Assembly: GCF_046195335.1 (NCBI RefSeq)
Contig: NZ_CP176093.1
Source of the DNA: Methanospirillum lacunae
GTDB taxonomy: Archaea; Halobacteriota; Methanomicrobia; Methanomicrobiales; Methanospirillaceae
Length of the DNA stretch: 64,000 nt
Strand: one strand, 5' to 3'
The position numbers were made by a program, and so were the translations under genes. How positions within the stretch are numbered: the stretch's first letter is position 1; every line of letters begins with the position of its first letter. Positions 25,494 to 35,727 of the stretch are shown here, piece after piece. Below the pieces are notes generated by a model. That model was not told the DNA's origin. It saw only the letters and a program-made list of their open reading frames with translations, and made no database searches.

Positions 25494-26836
25494 GAATCCT
25501 GTCTTCCGATCACAAGAACGGTCACATCATCGCTGGGAATCCCGCTTCCAGCATATGTAAACACAAGTTCTGTGATAGTATGAACCGTGGTATCGGGGTC
25601 TGGTCCCTGCAGATCTGAAAGTGCTCTTATTACCGGCTCAACCCCGAGCATCCCAGTTTTATTCTCACACTCGGTTACGCCATCGGTGTACAGGACGAGT
25701 TGTTCACCGCTCTCGAGTCTGAATTCATTCTGCTGGTATTGGTAATCATCAAATGTTCCCACCGGGATGTCAGGCTCCATGTGGATCAGAGTAGCAGTGT
25801 TTTTACTCATGAGAAATGGGAGATTGTGACCAGCGTTAGCGTAAGTTATCAGACCGGTTTCAATATCCATTATTCCCACAAGAAGGGTTACAAAAAGACT
25901 GTCATTACTACTCCTGATAAGCCCCTGGTTCACCTGTGAGAGGATCTCAGCCGGGCTTTGCGAGTAGATGAGTGCATTGCGAAGCAGGGTCAGGGATGAA
26001 GCCATCACAAATGCTGCAGAGACTCCTTTTCCTGCAACATCACCGATACAAAAAAAACACCTGGTTGGTGTAATCTGTTGAAAATCGTAAAAGTCCCCAC
26101 CCACTTCATGCATAGGGATCAGCTTTGCAGCAACCCTGATCCCTTTCATTGAGGGAATCTTTGCAGGCAGGTACCCCAGTTGAATCTCCCGAGCTGCAAG
26201 AACCTGTCCTTCAAGCCGTGAGGCAGTGCTGCTTATCTCCCGTTCCCTGGCAACGTTATGCATCAGCAGAGTGAAGAGGCCCATGCCGGTTGCGATCACC
26301 AGAATTTCTATTGAAGCAATGTTGAAGAGAAGGAGTCTCGAGAGGTCAATCCCCTGATAAAAGAAGAGAGTTATGATAGAATCAGCAGTGGTAAGGACTG
26401 CACCAAGCAGGACTGCATGCCAGACTTTGATCAGCCTCCTGCCGTTCAGCAGAAACACGATCCCACACACAAGTCCGTTCATGAGTTCCGTGAGTAGGGT
26501 ATCTATCGGTATCCCGCCAGTTCCGGCTCCCTGAAGAAAAAGACCAAAAGCTGCTGCTCCGACTCCGGCAAATGGCCCTGCGATGAGCCCTGCCATATTG
26601 GGCCCAATCTTCTTGATGCTTAAGAAATCGGTTTCTGTACCGCTCCCTGCATAATACCCGAATGCATAGAGTATCCCAAAAATCACCGCCATTATGGCGA
26701 TATATCGCCATGATTGCTCCTTTCCCGTGTATTTGTCTACGCCCTTAAGCCTTGTGAGCAGGTATGCTGCAAAGCAGACGGTTGACAATTTCTCAAGCAG
26801 ATCTCCTATTACAAGGGGTTCAATAAGCATGGACAT
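25490..26836 (-). CDS. Membrane SpoIIE-type phosphatase with 5TMR-LYT sensor
   Basis: A 448-residue protein. The N-terminal half (about 5-195) holds five to six membrane segments resembling the 5TM receptor of LytS type (GPNMAGLIAGPFAGVGAA, PIDTLLTELMNGLVCG). A short coiled coil (SRLEGQVLAAREIQLGYLP) leads to a SpoIIE/RsbU-type PP2C domain (about 225-448) with intact metal motifs VGGDFYDF, GDVAGKGVSAAFVMA, LYTDGVTE and SDDVTVLVIG. In bacteria such enzymes dephosphorylate anti-sigma antagonists. Archaea lack those sigma systems, so the target here must differ. It is followed on the same strand, ten bases upstream, by the PAS kinase gene, so the two may be one transcript. Confidence 0.87.
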   Translation of the reverse strand: MSMLIEPLVIGDLLEKLSTVCFAAYLLTRLKGVDKYTGKEQSWRYIAIMAVIFGILYAFGYYAGSGTETDFLSIKKIGPNMAGLIAGPFAGVGAAAFGLFLQGAGTGGIPIDTLLTELMNGLVCGIVFLLNGRRLIKVWHAVLLGAVLTTADSIITLFFYQGIDLSRLLLFNIASIEILVIATGMGLFTLLMHNVAREREISSTASRLEGQVLAAREIQLGYLPAKIPSMKGIRVAAKLIPMHEVGGDFYDFQQITPTRCFFCIGDVAGKGVSAAFVMASSLTLLRNALIYSQSPAEILSQVNQGLIRSSNDSLFVTLLVGIMDIETGLITYANAGHNLPFLMSKNTATLIHMEPDIPVGTFDDYQYQQNEFRLESGEQLVLYTDGVTECENKTGMLGVEPVIRALSDLQGPDPDTTVHTITELVFTYAGSGIPSDDVTVLVIGRQDS

Positions 26837-26846
26837 CGGTGATCAT

Positions 26847-29090
26847 TCAGTTCTGCTCTCCTGCTCTTCGGGTTTCAATTCGCCACATTCCTTTTGGGAC
26901 TGTGATCTCAAAGCGTGCACCTTCTCCCGGAACACCATTCTCTTCTATCGTGATACCTGTTATTCTGAGGATCTCACGTGATAAAAAGAGACCTAGTCCG
27001 GTATGAGCTCCGTACCCTCTATTGAAAATCTTTGATTTTTCCTCAGTTGAGATCCCACCACCGTCATCCTCCCAGATGATAGTGAGTGTATCCTCCTCTG
27101 GTTCAGTAGTTACTCTGATAGAATGTACATTTGCTCCGTGAGTGATCGAATCGTCTAATAAATTAAAGAACACCTTCTCAAACATCGGATCAGCAAGGAC
27201 AGAGATATTTTTCGTATCTGATGAGATGGCGACAGAATCAGGCACCCAGATGGAATCGATGATCTGATCAAGTGATTGCCACTGTGGTTCATGAGAACCG
27301 AGATCCTCATACACCCTGGTAAACTCAATCTGTGCCCTGATGATCCTGATAGACTCATTAATTTTGCTGATATACTCTTCTGCCTCCTGATTGTTTGTCA
27401 TCTCCCTGACAAGAACCAGAAGCCCGGTGATAACAGAGATCTTATTCAGGATATCATGCCTGGTAATCCCGGAAAGGAGGTTTAACTGCCGGTAAGCCTG
27501 TTTTAATTCGTCCTCCATCCTTTTCTGTTCAGTAACATCACGCCCGATGCCGATGATTGATTTTATCTCTCCCTGATCGTCGCGGTTCGGTGCATTGTTT
27601 GAGACATGCCATCTCCATGTTCCATCATGGTGAAGAATCCTGTACTTGATACCGGTCCGCCCTGTTCCGGTAGAAAGGATGGTTCTGACATGTTCATCAC
27701 ACAGGGAAAATTCATCGGGATGTACAAACTGGCAAAAATGTTTCCCAATGACATCATCAACTGGGTGGCCCAGGATGGCTGTCCAGTTTGGAGAAACATA
27801 GGTGAAGATACCATCAGGAGTCAGGTCATATACAATATCGTTGGCATTTTCAACAAAGGATCTGAATTTTTCTTCGCTCTGGCGTAATGCTTCAAGATCT
27901 GCAATCCGCTGGGTATTGTCAAAAAATGTTTCCAGCAGCATCTCCCTCCCCTGGAACTGGAATGGGTACCCGTTTTTTATAATTGGAATCTTTCTGCCGT
28001 CTGCGGTCAGTAAAATTCGTTCTTTATTATCGATGATCAGGTTGAGATCAGTAATCGGGCACTCACCAATTTCGGCAGGGCAGATGAATTTATGACATAC
28101 TTTGCCAACAATATCTTCTTTTTCTGCTCCAATCAAGGCAGCGGCAGAAGGATTGAGGTCCATGATTGCATGGGTGTTCGCATCAACGATGAGGATCCCC
28201 TCTTTCACTGATGAGAAGATCTGGTTTAAAAAATTCCTGCTTTCAAGCAGGCTTTCTTCTGTCTGTTTCCAGTCAGATACGTCTCTGATTGTTTCTACAG
28301 CCCCGATGATATTCTTGTGTTTGTCTCGCAGCGGGCTTGCCTTAATCCAAAGCCATTGACATTTACCAGGTGGTCTCTGAATAATCGCTTCAGCGATAAT
28401 CACGTTGTCCTGATCTCTGATGAAGGAAGAGTATGCTGATTCAGTCTCCTGATCTGGAAAAAGAACCAGATCTACCAGAGTCTTGCGATGTGAGTCATAA
28501 AATGGGATTGCATATTCAAAACCGGATCTTCCCATCATCGCTTCTGCCAAAACCCCGGTCATCTCCTCTAACACCTTGTTCCAGGCAATCACTGTTCCTT
28601 TTCGATCGATTGCAAACGATGCATCAGGAAGGGAGTTTATGATGTCAGATATCTGTAACTCTGACTTTTCTCTTTGAAAGTCAATTTTTTTATCTGATAC
28701 TGCCTTTTCTATCTTGATTTGGAGTTCAGTAAACTGCTTGCAGGGATCCTCTCCCTTCTTTATGTAAAAATCAACACCACTCTCAAATGCCTGAATTACT
28801 GTCTCTTCATTTCCCTTTCCTGTGAACAGAATGAACGGAATGTAGCCATAATTTGTTCTGACATATTTGAGGAGATCTATGCCGTTCATTCCGGGCATCT
28901 GGTAATCAGAGAGGATGGCATCATAAGTCCCTGACAACATCATTTCCTGAGCGCCGGGTACTGATATTGCAGTATCTACTCTGAATCTGCCTGTTGCTTC
29001 AAGATTTTTTTTGGCAAGGGAGAGGAGATCAGGCTCGTCATCTACATACAGCACTGAAATAGGCTTAGCAGGATGAGACACCTGATTCAT
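26847..29090 (-). CDS. Receiver-PAS-histidine kinase hybrid
   Basis: A soluble protein of 747 residues. An N-terminal receiver (about 10-125) has VLYVDDEPD, the phosphoacceptor in ILSDYQMPGMNG, and Lys in DFYIKKGED. Three PAS domains follow (about 150-270, 285-395, 410-525). The kinase core has an archaeal-type H box (TRHDILNKISVITGL) and a HATPase with DDSITHGAN, EDDGGGIS and GLGLFLSRE. No membrane segment is visible, so the signal is probably cytoplasmic (redox or ligand) or passed from a partner to the receiver. The gene precedes the SpoIIE-type phosphatase on the same strand, 10 bases apart. The RR-PAS-HK order is common in Methanomicrobiales. Confidence 0.88.
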   Translation of the reverse strand: MNQVSHPAKPISVLYVDDEPDLLSLAKKNLEATGRFRVDTAISVPGAQEMMLSGTYDAILSDYQMPGMNGIDLLKYVRTNYGYIPFILFTGKGNEETVIQAFESGVDFYIKKGEDPCKQFTELQIKIEKAVSDKKIDFQREKSELQISDIINSLPDASFAIDRKGTVIAWNKVLEEMTGVLAEAMMGRSGFEYAIPFYDSHRKTLVDLVLFPDQETESAYSSFIRDQDNVIIAEAIIQRPPGKCQWLWIKASPLRDKHKNIIGAVETIRDVSDWKQTEESLLESRNFLNQIFSSVKEGILIVDANTHAIMDLNPSAAALIGAEKEDIVGKVCHKFICPAEIGECPITDLNLIIDNKERILLTADGRKIPIIKNGYPFQFQGREMLLETFFDNTQRIADLEALRQSEEKFRSFVENANDIVYDLTPDGIFTYVSPNWTAILGHPVDDVIGKHFCQFVHPDEFSLCDEHVRTILSTGTGRTGIKYRILHHDGTWRWHVSNNAPNRDDQGEIKSIIGIGRDVTEQKRMEDELKQAYRQLNLLSGITRHDILNKISVITGLLVLVREMTNNQEAEEYISKINESIRIIRAQIEFTRVYEDLGSHEPQWQSLDQIIDSIWVPDSVAISSDTKNISVLADPMFEKVFFNLLDDSITHGANVHSIRVTTEPEEDTLTIIWEDDGGGISTEEKSKIFNRGYGAHTGLGLFLSREILRITGITIEENGVPGEGARFEITVPKGMWRIETRRAGEQN

Positions 29091-29193
29091 TTATCGCTCC
29101 TCTGTTTTATTGTGCAGATCTGGCACTGTTCTGCTGTTTCTAATACCAGATTAAAACCTGCTTAATTCGCGTTATTCCTCTGTCTGCTAACTA

Positions 29194-32100
29194 TTATGTA
29201 TTTACGATTTTGTTTTGTTGGTCACTCCAGACCTCATGTATAATCTTGATAGCAGCCTCTTTCTCACCTGAATTCATATACATGAGTTCTCTTTCAAAAA
29301 CTCCATATAATGCAGCGGTGGCTGGTTTCATACCCAGAATTTCTGCTGCCTGCCTGTAGATCTCGGTCTGGATTCGGTAGGCTTTCTTTTCGCAAAGTTC
29401 TGACTTTGAAAGGATATCGCTCTTGTAGTCGATCACGAGCCACGATCCATCCTGATTCTGAACGATACAATCGATCCGCCCGGTCACAGCCGCTTGGCCG
29501 ATTGTTATAGTGAAAGGAAGTTCACGTTTGATCTGTACTCGCTGTTTGAGTTCAGGAAGCGACTCAAACCGTTGTAATGCCTCTTTGAGCTCCTGCTGAA
29601 GAACCGGGTCAGTTATTTCCCATTCTCTGATTACTCTATCCGGATCTTTTCCTCTGAGCACTTCGTGGATTGCAGTTCCAAAGGCTGCTCCATAGCCTTC
29701 ATGTTGCTGCCCGGCAGGCTCGTCAATTGTGCTTGCAATCTCTGTTACCAGCAGGGGTGCTATTGGTTTTTTTCCAGTGATCTGTGGTAACACAAATCGT
29801 CCTGGCTCATCACGTAATTCATCAGGGATAGTAAACGGAGGTGAGATCTGTTGTTCCTGAATGAGTCTTTTATCAGGCTGAACAATCCGCATTGAAAGAT
29901 CCATTCCGTCCGGTGATACAAGATGGATTTCACCGTCCTCTATTGCATTACCGGTAATACCCAGTTCTTTCCAGATCCAGTCAAGCCGTGTATCTTTGCT
30001 TCCATCCGGAAGTTCATCTCCAATCTCACCACTCATGATCAGGTGATCTGCTGCCCGTGTTAGTGCAACATATAAAAGCCGTTTCTTCTCTGCAAGCAGT
30101 TTTTCTTCCTGCCTGCTTTTAAGGAGAGAATAAACCGGAGTCTCTACAGTCTCAAAGTCATCTTCAGGATCAGGTATTCTCACTCCCATGAGTGGTCCGG
30201 GTCCTTCCATGAGAATCGGAGGCTGGACCCGGTTTGATCGCTGGCCCATTTCAGGGACAATGACCACCGGGAACTCAAGTCCTTTGGCTCCGTGAATGGT
30301 CATAATTCTCACAGCATCAAGTCCAGGGTCATCAACCATCGCCTCTCCTTCCTGATCCCCGGTTTTTACCGCTTCAGAAAGATCCGCGACGAGATCTGGG
30401 AGTTGGTATCTCCCTTTCTCTTCCTGTGCCCTGACCATCTCCTGGAGTTTTCTGATGTTTGAGAGGATCTGCTGCCCCTCGGCGAGTCCGCCATACACAG
30501 CAAAAATTCCAGACTCATCAAGTACCGACTGGATCAGATCTGAAACACGCCATCTTCCTGCCCTGCTTCTCCAGGTAGCCAAAAGGTCGTATGCCCGGGC
30601 AGCCGGTTCGAAGCTCTCTCCTCGCTTTTGGAGCCTCTTAAAGAATGTTCCTCTCCCGGATCTCTGGATATGAGCGATATCGGTATCCTTCATCCCGATA
30701 TACGGGGACCTGAGCAGCCCGACAAGGGATATATCGTCGTATGGTTTTTGCAGGAATGTGAGAAGGTTAATGAGATCCAGGATCTCCTGACGCTGGTAAA
30801 AGCCGGAGCCTTTGTGAACATAGTACGGGATGTTTCTTCTCCTCAGGGCGTGAAGAAACTCACCTAGTTTTGTCCGTCTTTCAAGCAGAATGGCAATGTC
30901 TCTCCACGCTGCCGGTCTTGTAGTAAACGTCCGCAGTCCATCTCCGTCCCTATCTCCCTCTTCATAGACCTCAAGATAATCTCTGACAATTGACAGAATC
31001 TCATCTGCCACTGCTTCAGGTTCTGATACCTCTCCGTTTTTGTGTGTAAGGAGCAGGCTGACGGTTCCTGAATGTCCAGCCCGTTCATCAGAGACCAGGG
31101 CTGGCTCGTACGGAAACTCCCACGGCTTTTCTACGCTGTGGAAAAGACCCGCGAAGAGGATGTTTACAAAGGTAATGACGGCAGGTGAACTTCTGAAACA
31201 GACATCAAGCGGGATCTCCTTTCCACTGCATTTGTCAGTTATCAGAGAGGAAGCATCACGGAACCTCGTCACATCTGCCTCCCTGAAGAGGTAGATAGAC
31301 TGCTTGGGGTCACCGACGATGAAAAGACTCTGCATGCCAGGGTCTGGTCTGCCGGCAATTGCGGTTACAATCTCAAACTGGGCAGGATCAGTATCCTGGA
31401 ACTCATCAACCAGGATGTATCTGAACTGTCTTTTGTAATGCTCTGCTACCAGGCCCTGGTGATCCCGAAAGAGCCTTCTGCAACTTCGTATCAGGTCTGC
31501 AAAATCGATGCCTCCTGCAGCAGCCTTCTCTTCTTCCACCAGTTCACAAAACCGGGCAAATGAAATTCCCAGAGCATTCAGGAATCTGATTGTGCGGATA
31601 CTGAACTGATCACCGGGATTAAATCTCATCGCTGCGACAGCCGGTGCTCTGTCAAGCATCTCGTTGAGTTGTTTGTATGTCTCTCTTAGTTCAGAGAGTA
31701 TCTCTTCAGTCCAGAGTTTCTTAGAGCCGCCGGCTCCTAGTTTCACTTTCTGATACCGGGTAGCAGCATCAAGGAATTCGTCCACTGCCCCGTCACTGTC
31801 CATGACCTCAAGAAACGGCCTGACCTTCTGGAGATATATCATCGCCTTGTCTTCAGGTGAAACATCCATCCGTGAAAAAGCGATGAGTGATCTCACCGTC
31901 TCTCTGAACCTGTAACTTTCCCTGATCTTTTCTGCTTCTGTTTCCCGGTGTGCCCTGATCTCGTCCTGCCAGAATGAGATCACTGTATCCTGATCTGCTC
32001 TAATACTCTCAAAGAATCTTTCAGCCTCATCCCTGCGGGAGTACAGCGTTCTGATCATCTGCTCAAGGTTAAAGGCTCCCACAGTTGCAAGGGCATACAC

Positions 32101-32559
32101 GACATCGCCTTCTTCTGACGGGGCATGGATCAGATCCTGATAACAACTTGTGAGGATCCGGGATGCTTCCTGTTCATCCAGGACAACAAATGATGGTTCG
32201 ATCTGTGCTTCAAATGCAAACTCCCGGAGTACCTGGGCACAAAATGAATGAAATGTCTGGACCGGGGCTATCAAAAATTCTGCCCGTGTCTTCTCCCAGA
32301 ATTCTCCCTTCTTCTCAACAAGACTCTTTCTGATACGTTCCTTCATCTCAGCTGCTGCTTTGTCGGTAAAGGTGAGAGCGAGGATGTTCCTGACTGATAT
32401 CGGGTCTTCGTATCGCTTCTTTCCATCCCCAAATGTTTCAAGAAGGTTCAGGTATTTGTTGACCAGAACATGGGTTTTCCCGGTTCCTGCTCCAGCGGTG
32501 ACTACCAGAGAGCGGTCATGGGTAGTAATCGCTTCAATCTGACGCGGTGTTCCGTTCAT
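29194..32559 (-). CDS. AddA/RexA-like UvrD-family helicase-nuclease
   Basis: A 1121-residue superfamily 1 DNA helicase with a C-terminal nuclease, the architecture of AddA. Motifs in order: Q motif TPRQIEAI (5-12), Walker A AGAGTGKT (22-29), LALTFTDKAAAEM, VQTFHSFC, Walker B ILVDEFQDTDPAQ, FIVGDPKQSIYLFR, MTIHGAKGLEFPVVIV and VALTRAADHL. The PD-(D/E)XK nuclease motif GRIDCIVQ...VIDYKSD lies at about 1020-1050. With AddB it would resect double-strand breaks before recombination. Its ATG overlaps the addB-like stop by four bases (ATGA), implying coupled expression. Such pairs are typical of bacteria; archaea generally use HerA-NurA with Mre11-Rad50. Confidence 0.86.
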   Translation of the reverse strand: MNGTPRQIEAITTHDRSLVVTAGAGTGKTHVLVNKYLNLLETFGDGKKRYEDPISVRNILALTFTDKAAAEMKERIRKSLVEKKGEFWEKTRAEFLIAPVQTFHSFCAQVLREFAFEAQIEPSFVVLDEQEASRILTSCYQDLIHAPSEEGDVVYALATVGAFNLEQMIRTLYSRRDEAERFFESIRADQDTVISFWQDEIRAHRETEAEKIRESYRFRETVRSLIAFSRMDVSPEDKAMIYLQKVRPFLEVMDSDGAVDEFLDAATRYQKVKLGAGGSKKLWTEEILSELRETYKQLNEMLDRAPAVAAMRFNPGDQFSIRTIRFLNALGISFARFCELVEEEKAAAGGIDFADLIRSCRRLFRDHQGLVAEHYKRQFRYILVDEFQDTDPAQFEIVTAIAGRPDPGMQSLFIVGDPKQSIYLFREADVTRFRDASSLITDKCSGKEIPLDVCFRSSPAVITFVNILFAGLFHSVEKPWEFPYEPALVSDERAGHSGTVSLLLTHKNGEVSEPEAVADEILSIVRDYLEVYEEGDRDGDGLRTFTTRPAAWRDIAILLERRTKLGEFLHALRRRNIPYYVHKGSGFYQRQEILDLINLLTFLQKPYDDISLVGLLRSPYIGMKDTDIAHIQRSGRGTFFKRLQKRGESFEPAARAYDLLATWRSRAGRWRVSDLIQSVLDESGIFAVYGGLAEGQQILSNIRKLQEMVRAQEEKGRYQLPDLVADLSEAVKTGDQEGEAMVDDPGLDAVRIMTIHGAKGLEFPVVIVPEMGQRSNRVQPPILMEGPGPLMGVRIPDPEDDFETVETPVYSLLKSRQEEKLLAEKKRLLYVALTRAADHLIMSGEIGDELPDGSKDTRLDWIWKELGITGNAIEDGEIHLVSPDGMDLSMRIVQPDKRLIQEQQISPPFTIPDELRDEPGRFVLPQITGKKPIAPLLVTEIASTIDEPAGQQHEGYGAAFGTAIHEVLRGKDPDRVIREWEITDPVLQQELKEALQRFESLPELKQRVQIKRELPFTITIGQAAVTGRIDCIVQNQDGSWLVIDYKSDILSKSELCEKKAYRIQTEIYRQAAEILGMKPATAALYGVFERELMYMNSGEKEAAIKIIHEVWSDQQNKIVNT

Positions 32560-35500
32560 GACTCATCCCCGCTGGATATCCTGTAACGATCAAACCTGCA
32601 TATCCCGGAGAATTCACAGTACGGGACCTGGCAGGTGTCTGGTAGGGGGAATCTTCCCGATCTTATCTGATTGATGCAATCCCGGGCCGCTTCAAGCGAA
32701 CTTAAGATCACCTCGCGAAAACCACTGGTTGCCCTGCTGGTACCTGCTGAGATGAGATTTTTCTGATCAGGGCTCAGTAACGGCCATGTCTGTTTTACCC
32801 TTCTGCTGATCTCACAGTATGAACCCGCAATACCGGTAAGAGGGATCTCATCACTTTCATGCATCTTCTCAAGAGCCAGCAGGTAAAGAGGAAGCTGAAG
32901 GGCGGTTCCCTCCTTGATCCCTTTGGCACTCGGGTACGAACCTCCGGTCTTATAATCGATGATTGCAAAAAACCCGTCACTGGAGATATCAACCCTGTCG
33001 ATCCTCCCCGATATCAGGATTGGTTCTCCTTCACCCTGGTCCAGAAGAACCCGATGGTCATCAGCTGCCTCTCGTGTTGCATCATCCTCTTTTTCATCAG
33101 AGTTTTTATCCTGGCGTTCTCTTATCTCAAGTTCAAAGAACCTGGGGAGGAGTGATGAGTCTTCCCGTGCAGCTTCCCGCATGAGAAACCGGTCAAACAG
33201 TCCAGAGGTATCCGGGGTCCCAAAGAGAGAGAGAAGTGCTGCATGCCATGCTGAACTTGTGAAATGATATCTTCCACTTTTCTCTTTCCCGATCTCTTTG
33301 AGAAGTCTTGCAGCTTCTGGGAGAGTTTGCCTGGTGATATGCTTTGGACCGTCCTGTGACCACTGCCTGAAGAAATCGCATATGGTCTCATGGATGAAGG
33401 TACCCCGCTGTGCCGGAGTGAGAGATGGGTCAACTTCCACAAGCGGAAAGAGATTGAGCACACGCTCAAGAAAGAAACGAAACGGACAGGTGGCATAGGT
33501 CTCAAGTCTGGTTGGTGCCCATACTTTTTCAGGGCCGAATTTTTTAGAAAGCCAGGCAGCAATATCCGGATCATCAGACACAATCCCGTCATATGGTGAG
33601 TCCGGGGCACCGGTCCGGTACCAGTCTTCCATCAGGATTCTCTCTGCAACAGAGCCATACGTCTGGTTTACAGGAAGAAGATCAAGGATATCATCTGCAC
33701 AACCAGTCCCTTTCGTTATAACACTCCCGGCAGAGATAGAGGCGTTTCTCTTTGACCTGGTGATTTTAGGGTTCCATTCCAGGTAGTTCAACCTCTGCCT
33801 CACCTCTTCCAGGAACGGTGAGGTCAGCAGGGTCTTCTCGCTCCTGGTCCGGGGTGCTGAAAGGTATGCCTGCCTGCCGGCAGAGATGGCACTGATAAAG
33901 GAGTATTGTTCCCCGCTGATCACTTCGGCCAAGTTTCTGCCTCCAAGCACCTCTGACTCTGCAGATGTAAGGAGCGGGAGCCTGGTAGAGGGCCTTGGGA
34001 TATCTCCTTCAACAAGCCCGGCAAGAAAAAGGACCGGCAGGTTCAGGTGAGCAGTCTCTGATAGCCTCATAACAGTGACCCCACCATGATCCTCGGCGAT
34101 GGTTACCAGTTCCTCAAGCAGGTAATTCAGGTACCTGTTGAATGATCCGGCTCCTATCTTCCTGTCCGGGTCAGTCATTACAGAAAGCCTTGTGAGACAG
34201 GCATCAAACCGCTCCCATGCCCTCCTCTCGCGTTCTGATACTCTGTTTATGTCCGGGTTTCCGATGAACTCTGGTTTTACCCAGTGCTTAAGGATCAGGC
34301 GCAAAGCAGTTACATGATCTGCCAGAGTCTGCTCCATTTTTAGAGTGAGAAGGGAGGTCTGGAATGTAACGATAAACGTTCTCACCGCATTCAAGGCATC
34401 TGGATCAACAGGTTCTCCTCTCTCATCACCGGCTTCGCAGTTGCTATCTCCAGCCAGTGCTTCAAGGTCATGGTCCCAGGAAGTCCCGTCCATGATTCGT
34501 GCTTTTCTGAGTATTGTATCTATTACCCCGACTTCTGGCAGTCTGATATCTAACTGTTCTGTTTTAAAGAACGGGCTCGAAATAAGGCTGATCAGATCTT
34601 CACGTGGAAAATTATTCACAACCAGCGAGGGAAAGAGGGAAAAAAAACCAACTAGTGGTTCCCTGTTCAGGGCTTCACCGGTTAAAACACGGCAGGGGAG
34701 ATTGAAGTCCTGAAAGATTCCGGTGATCAGGGAATGGGAAGATATGTCCGGCAATGCTACTGTGATATCATCAAGTGCCACGCCGCTGTTGTTGAGGGTG
34801 CAGATCTCTTCTGCAATGGATTCGAACTCCTCATGCGGACTCTGGAAGATCCCGATCCTGATTTCGTTGTGGTTATGGCATTCCTCACCGGTAAAAAGGC
34901 CAGACAAAGATGGTTCATCCAGCGGAGAAATTCCGTCTCCAAACCAGTCCGGGAGATCAAAAATTTTGCTGTCTTTCCCGGTTGGATAATCATACCTGCA
35001 GAGTTTGGCATGATCCCTGATTGCTAGGATGAGTTCTTTTTCACGGAGGAGGGGCCGGTGAAATCCCCGGAATATCACAGTTCCAAAACTGAAAGATGAC
35101 CCATCATCAATCTCAGAGATGGTCCAGTCGATAAGTCCGGTTGCGTCAAGCAGGTTTTTCTCAAGAAGGGTAGCCTCATACGCCTCCAGTGCCCGGTGTA
35201 TCTGCTGGCATTTTTCTGAATTCTGTATCAGGACCGGTTTAAAAAAATCGATTCTCCGCTGAGATATGATGTCCCTGAGTGCGAGGAGATCCTTCAGGGT
35301 TGTGGGAGCGGGATTGTGCCGTGAAAAAAAGAATGGGATATCATTCCGAATGGCTTCAAGTGTCTCTGACAGGATCTGGAGTGACTGACCGTCAGAGATC
35401 AGTGTGGTCAGGGAGCCTGCACTTTCATGACAGCGCCTGCAGAACTCACGCAGTGTTGTGATCTGATCAGGGATTATCGGAACTTTACTGCTGATATATG

Positions 35501-35624
35501 CATCCTGGATCGCCCTGGCAAGATGTGTTGTTGGAACTAGCAGAAAATCCCTGTCAGATGAAGGAGAAAAATCTGTGAGGTTTGAAAGCAGTGAGTCAGT
35601 ATGATCATCAGGGCCGGTTCTCAT
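32556..35624 (-). CDS. AddB/RexB-like nuclease subunit with Fe-S cysteines
   Basis: A 1022-residue protein. The N-terminal part resembles a decayed helicase (FLLVPTTHLARAI replaces a Walker A). The C-terminal part is a PD-(D/E)XK nuclease with SGRIDRVDIS...IIDYKTGG. Four cysteines are placed as in the AddB iron-sulfur nuclease: one in YATCPFRFFLERVL upstream of the nuclease, and three at the end in TCQVPYCEFSGICRF. Spacing of the last three is C-x4-C-x5-C, slightly wider than the usual C-x2-C-x5-C. The ATG at 35624 is the first of the operon and lies near the tRNA-Leu gene. Partner of the downstream AddA-like gene. Confidence 0.82.
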   Translation of the reverse strand: MRTGPDDHTDSLLSNLTDFSPSSDRDFLLVPTTHLARAIQDAYISSKVPIIPDQITTLREFCRRCHESAGSLTTLISDGQSLQILSETLEAIRNDIPFFFSRHNPAPTTLKDLLALRDIISQRRIDFFKPVLIQNSEKCQQIHRALEAYEATLLEKNLLDATGLIDWTISEIDDGSSFSFGTVIFRGFHRPLLREKELILAIRDHAKLCRYDYPTGKDSKIFDLPDWFGDGISPLDEPSLSGLFTGEECHNHNEIRIGIFQSPHEEFESIAEEICTLNNSGVALDDITVALPDISSHSLITGIFQDFNLPCRVLTGEALNREPLVGFFSLFPSLVVNNFPREDLISLISSPFFKTEQLDIRLPEVGVIDTILRKARIMDGTSWDHDLEALAGDSNCEAGDERGEPVDPDALNAVRTFIVTFQTSLLTLKMEQTLADHVTALRLILKHWVKPEFIGNPDINRVSERERRAWERFDACLTRLSVMTDPDRKIGAGSFNRYLNYLLEELVTIAEDHGGVTVMRLSETAHLNLPVLFLAGLVEGDIPRPSTRLPLLTSAESEVLGGRNLAEVISGEQYSFISAISAGRQAYLSAPRTRSEKTLLTSPFLEEVRQRLNYLEWNPKITRSKRNASISAGSVITKGTGCADDILDLLPVNQTYGSVAERILMEDWYRTGAPDSPYDGIVSDDPDIAAWLSKKFGPEKVWAPTRLETYATCPFRFFLERVLNLFPLVEVDPSLTPAQRGTFIHETICDFFRQWSQDGPKHITRQTLPEAARLLKEIGKEKSGRYHFTSSAWHAALLSLFGTPDTSGLFDRFLMREAAREDSSLLPRFFELEIRERQDKNSDEKEDDATREAADDHRVLLDQGEGEPILISGRIDRVDISSDGFFAIIDYKTGGSYPSAKGIKEGTALQLPLYLLALEKMHESDEIPLTGIAGSYCEISRRVKQTWPLLSPDQKNLISAGTSRATSGFREVILSSLEAARDCINQIRSGRFPLPDTCQVPYCEFSGICRFDRYRISSGDES

Positions 35625-35727
35625 CGCAGGATATCACCTTGGATGTACCGTTTATCTGCTGATCATGTGATACCGACGTATCAATGTGAAAAAAGACAGC
35701 TCCTGCTCTCTGAATATGTAAGAATAA

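Noticed and set aside
33122..33610. Minus-strand open frame of 162 residues inside the AddB-like gene
   Set aside because: Out-of-frame shadow of a gene with clear nuclease motifs.
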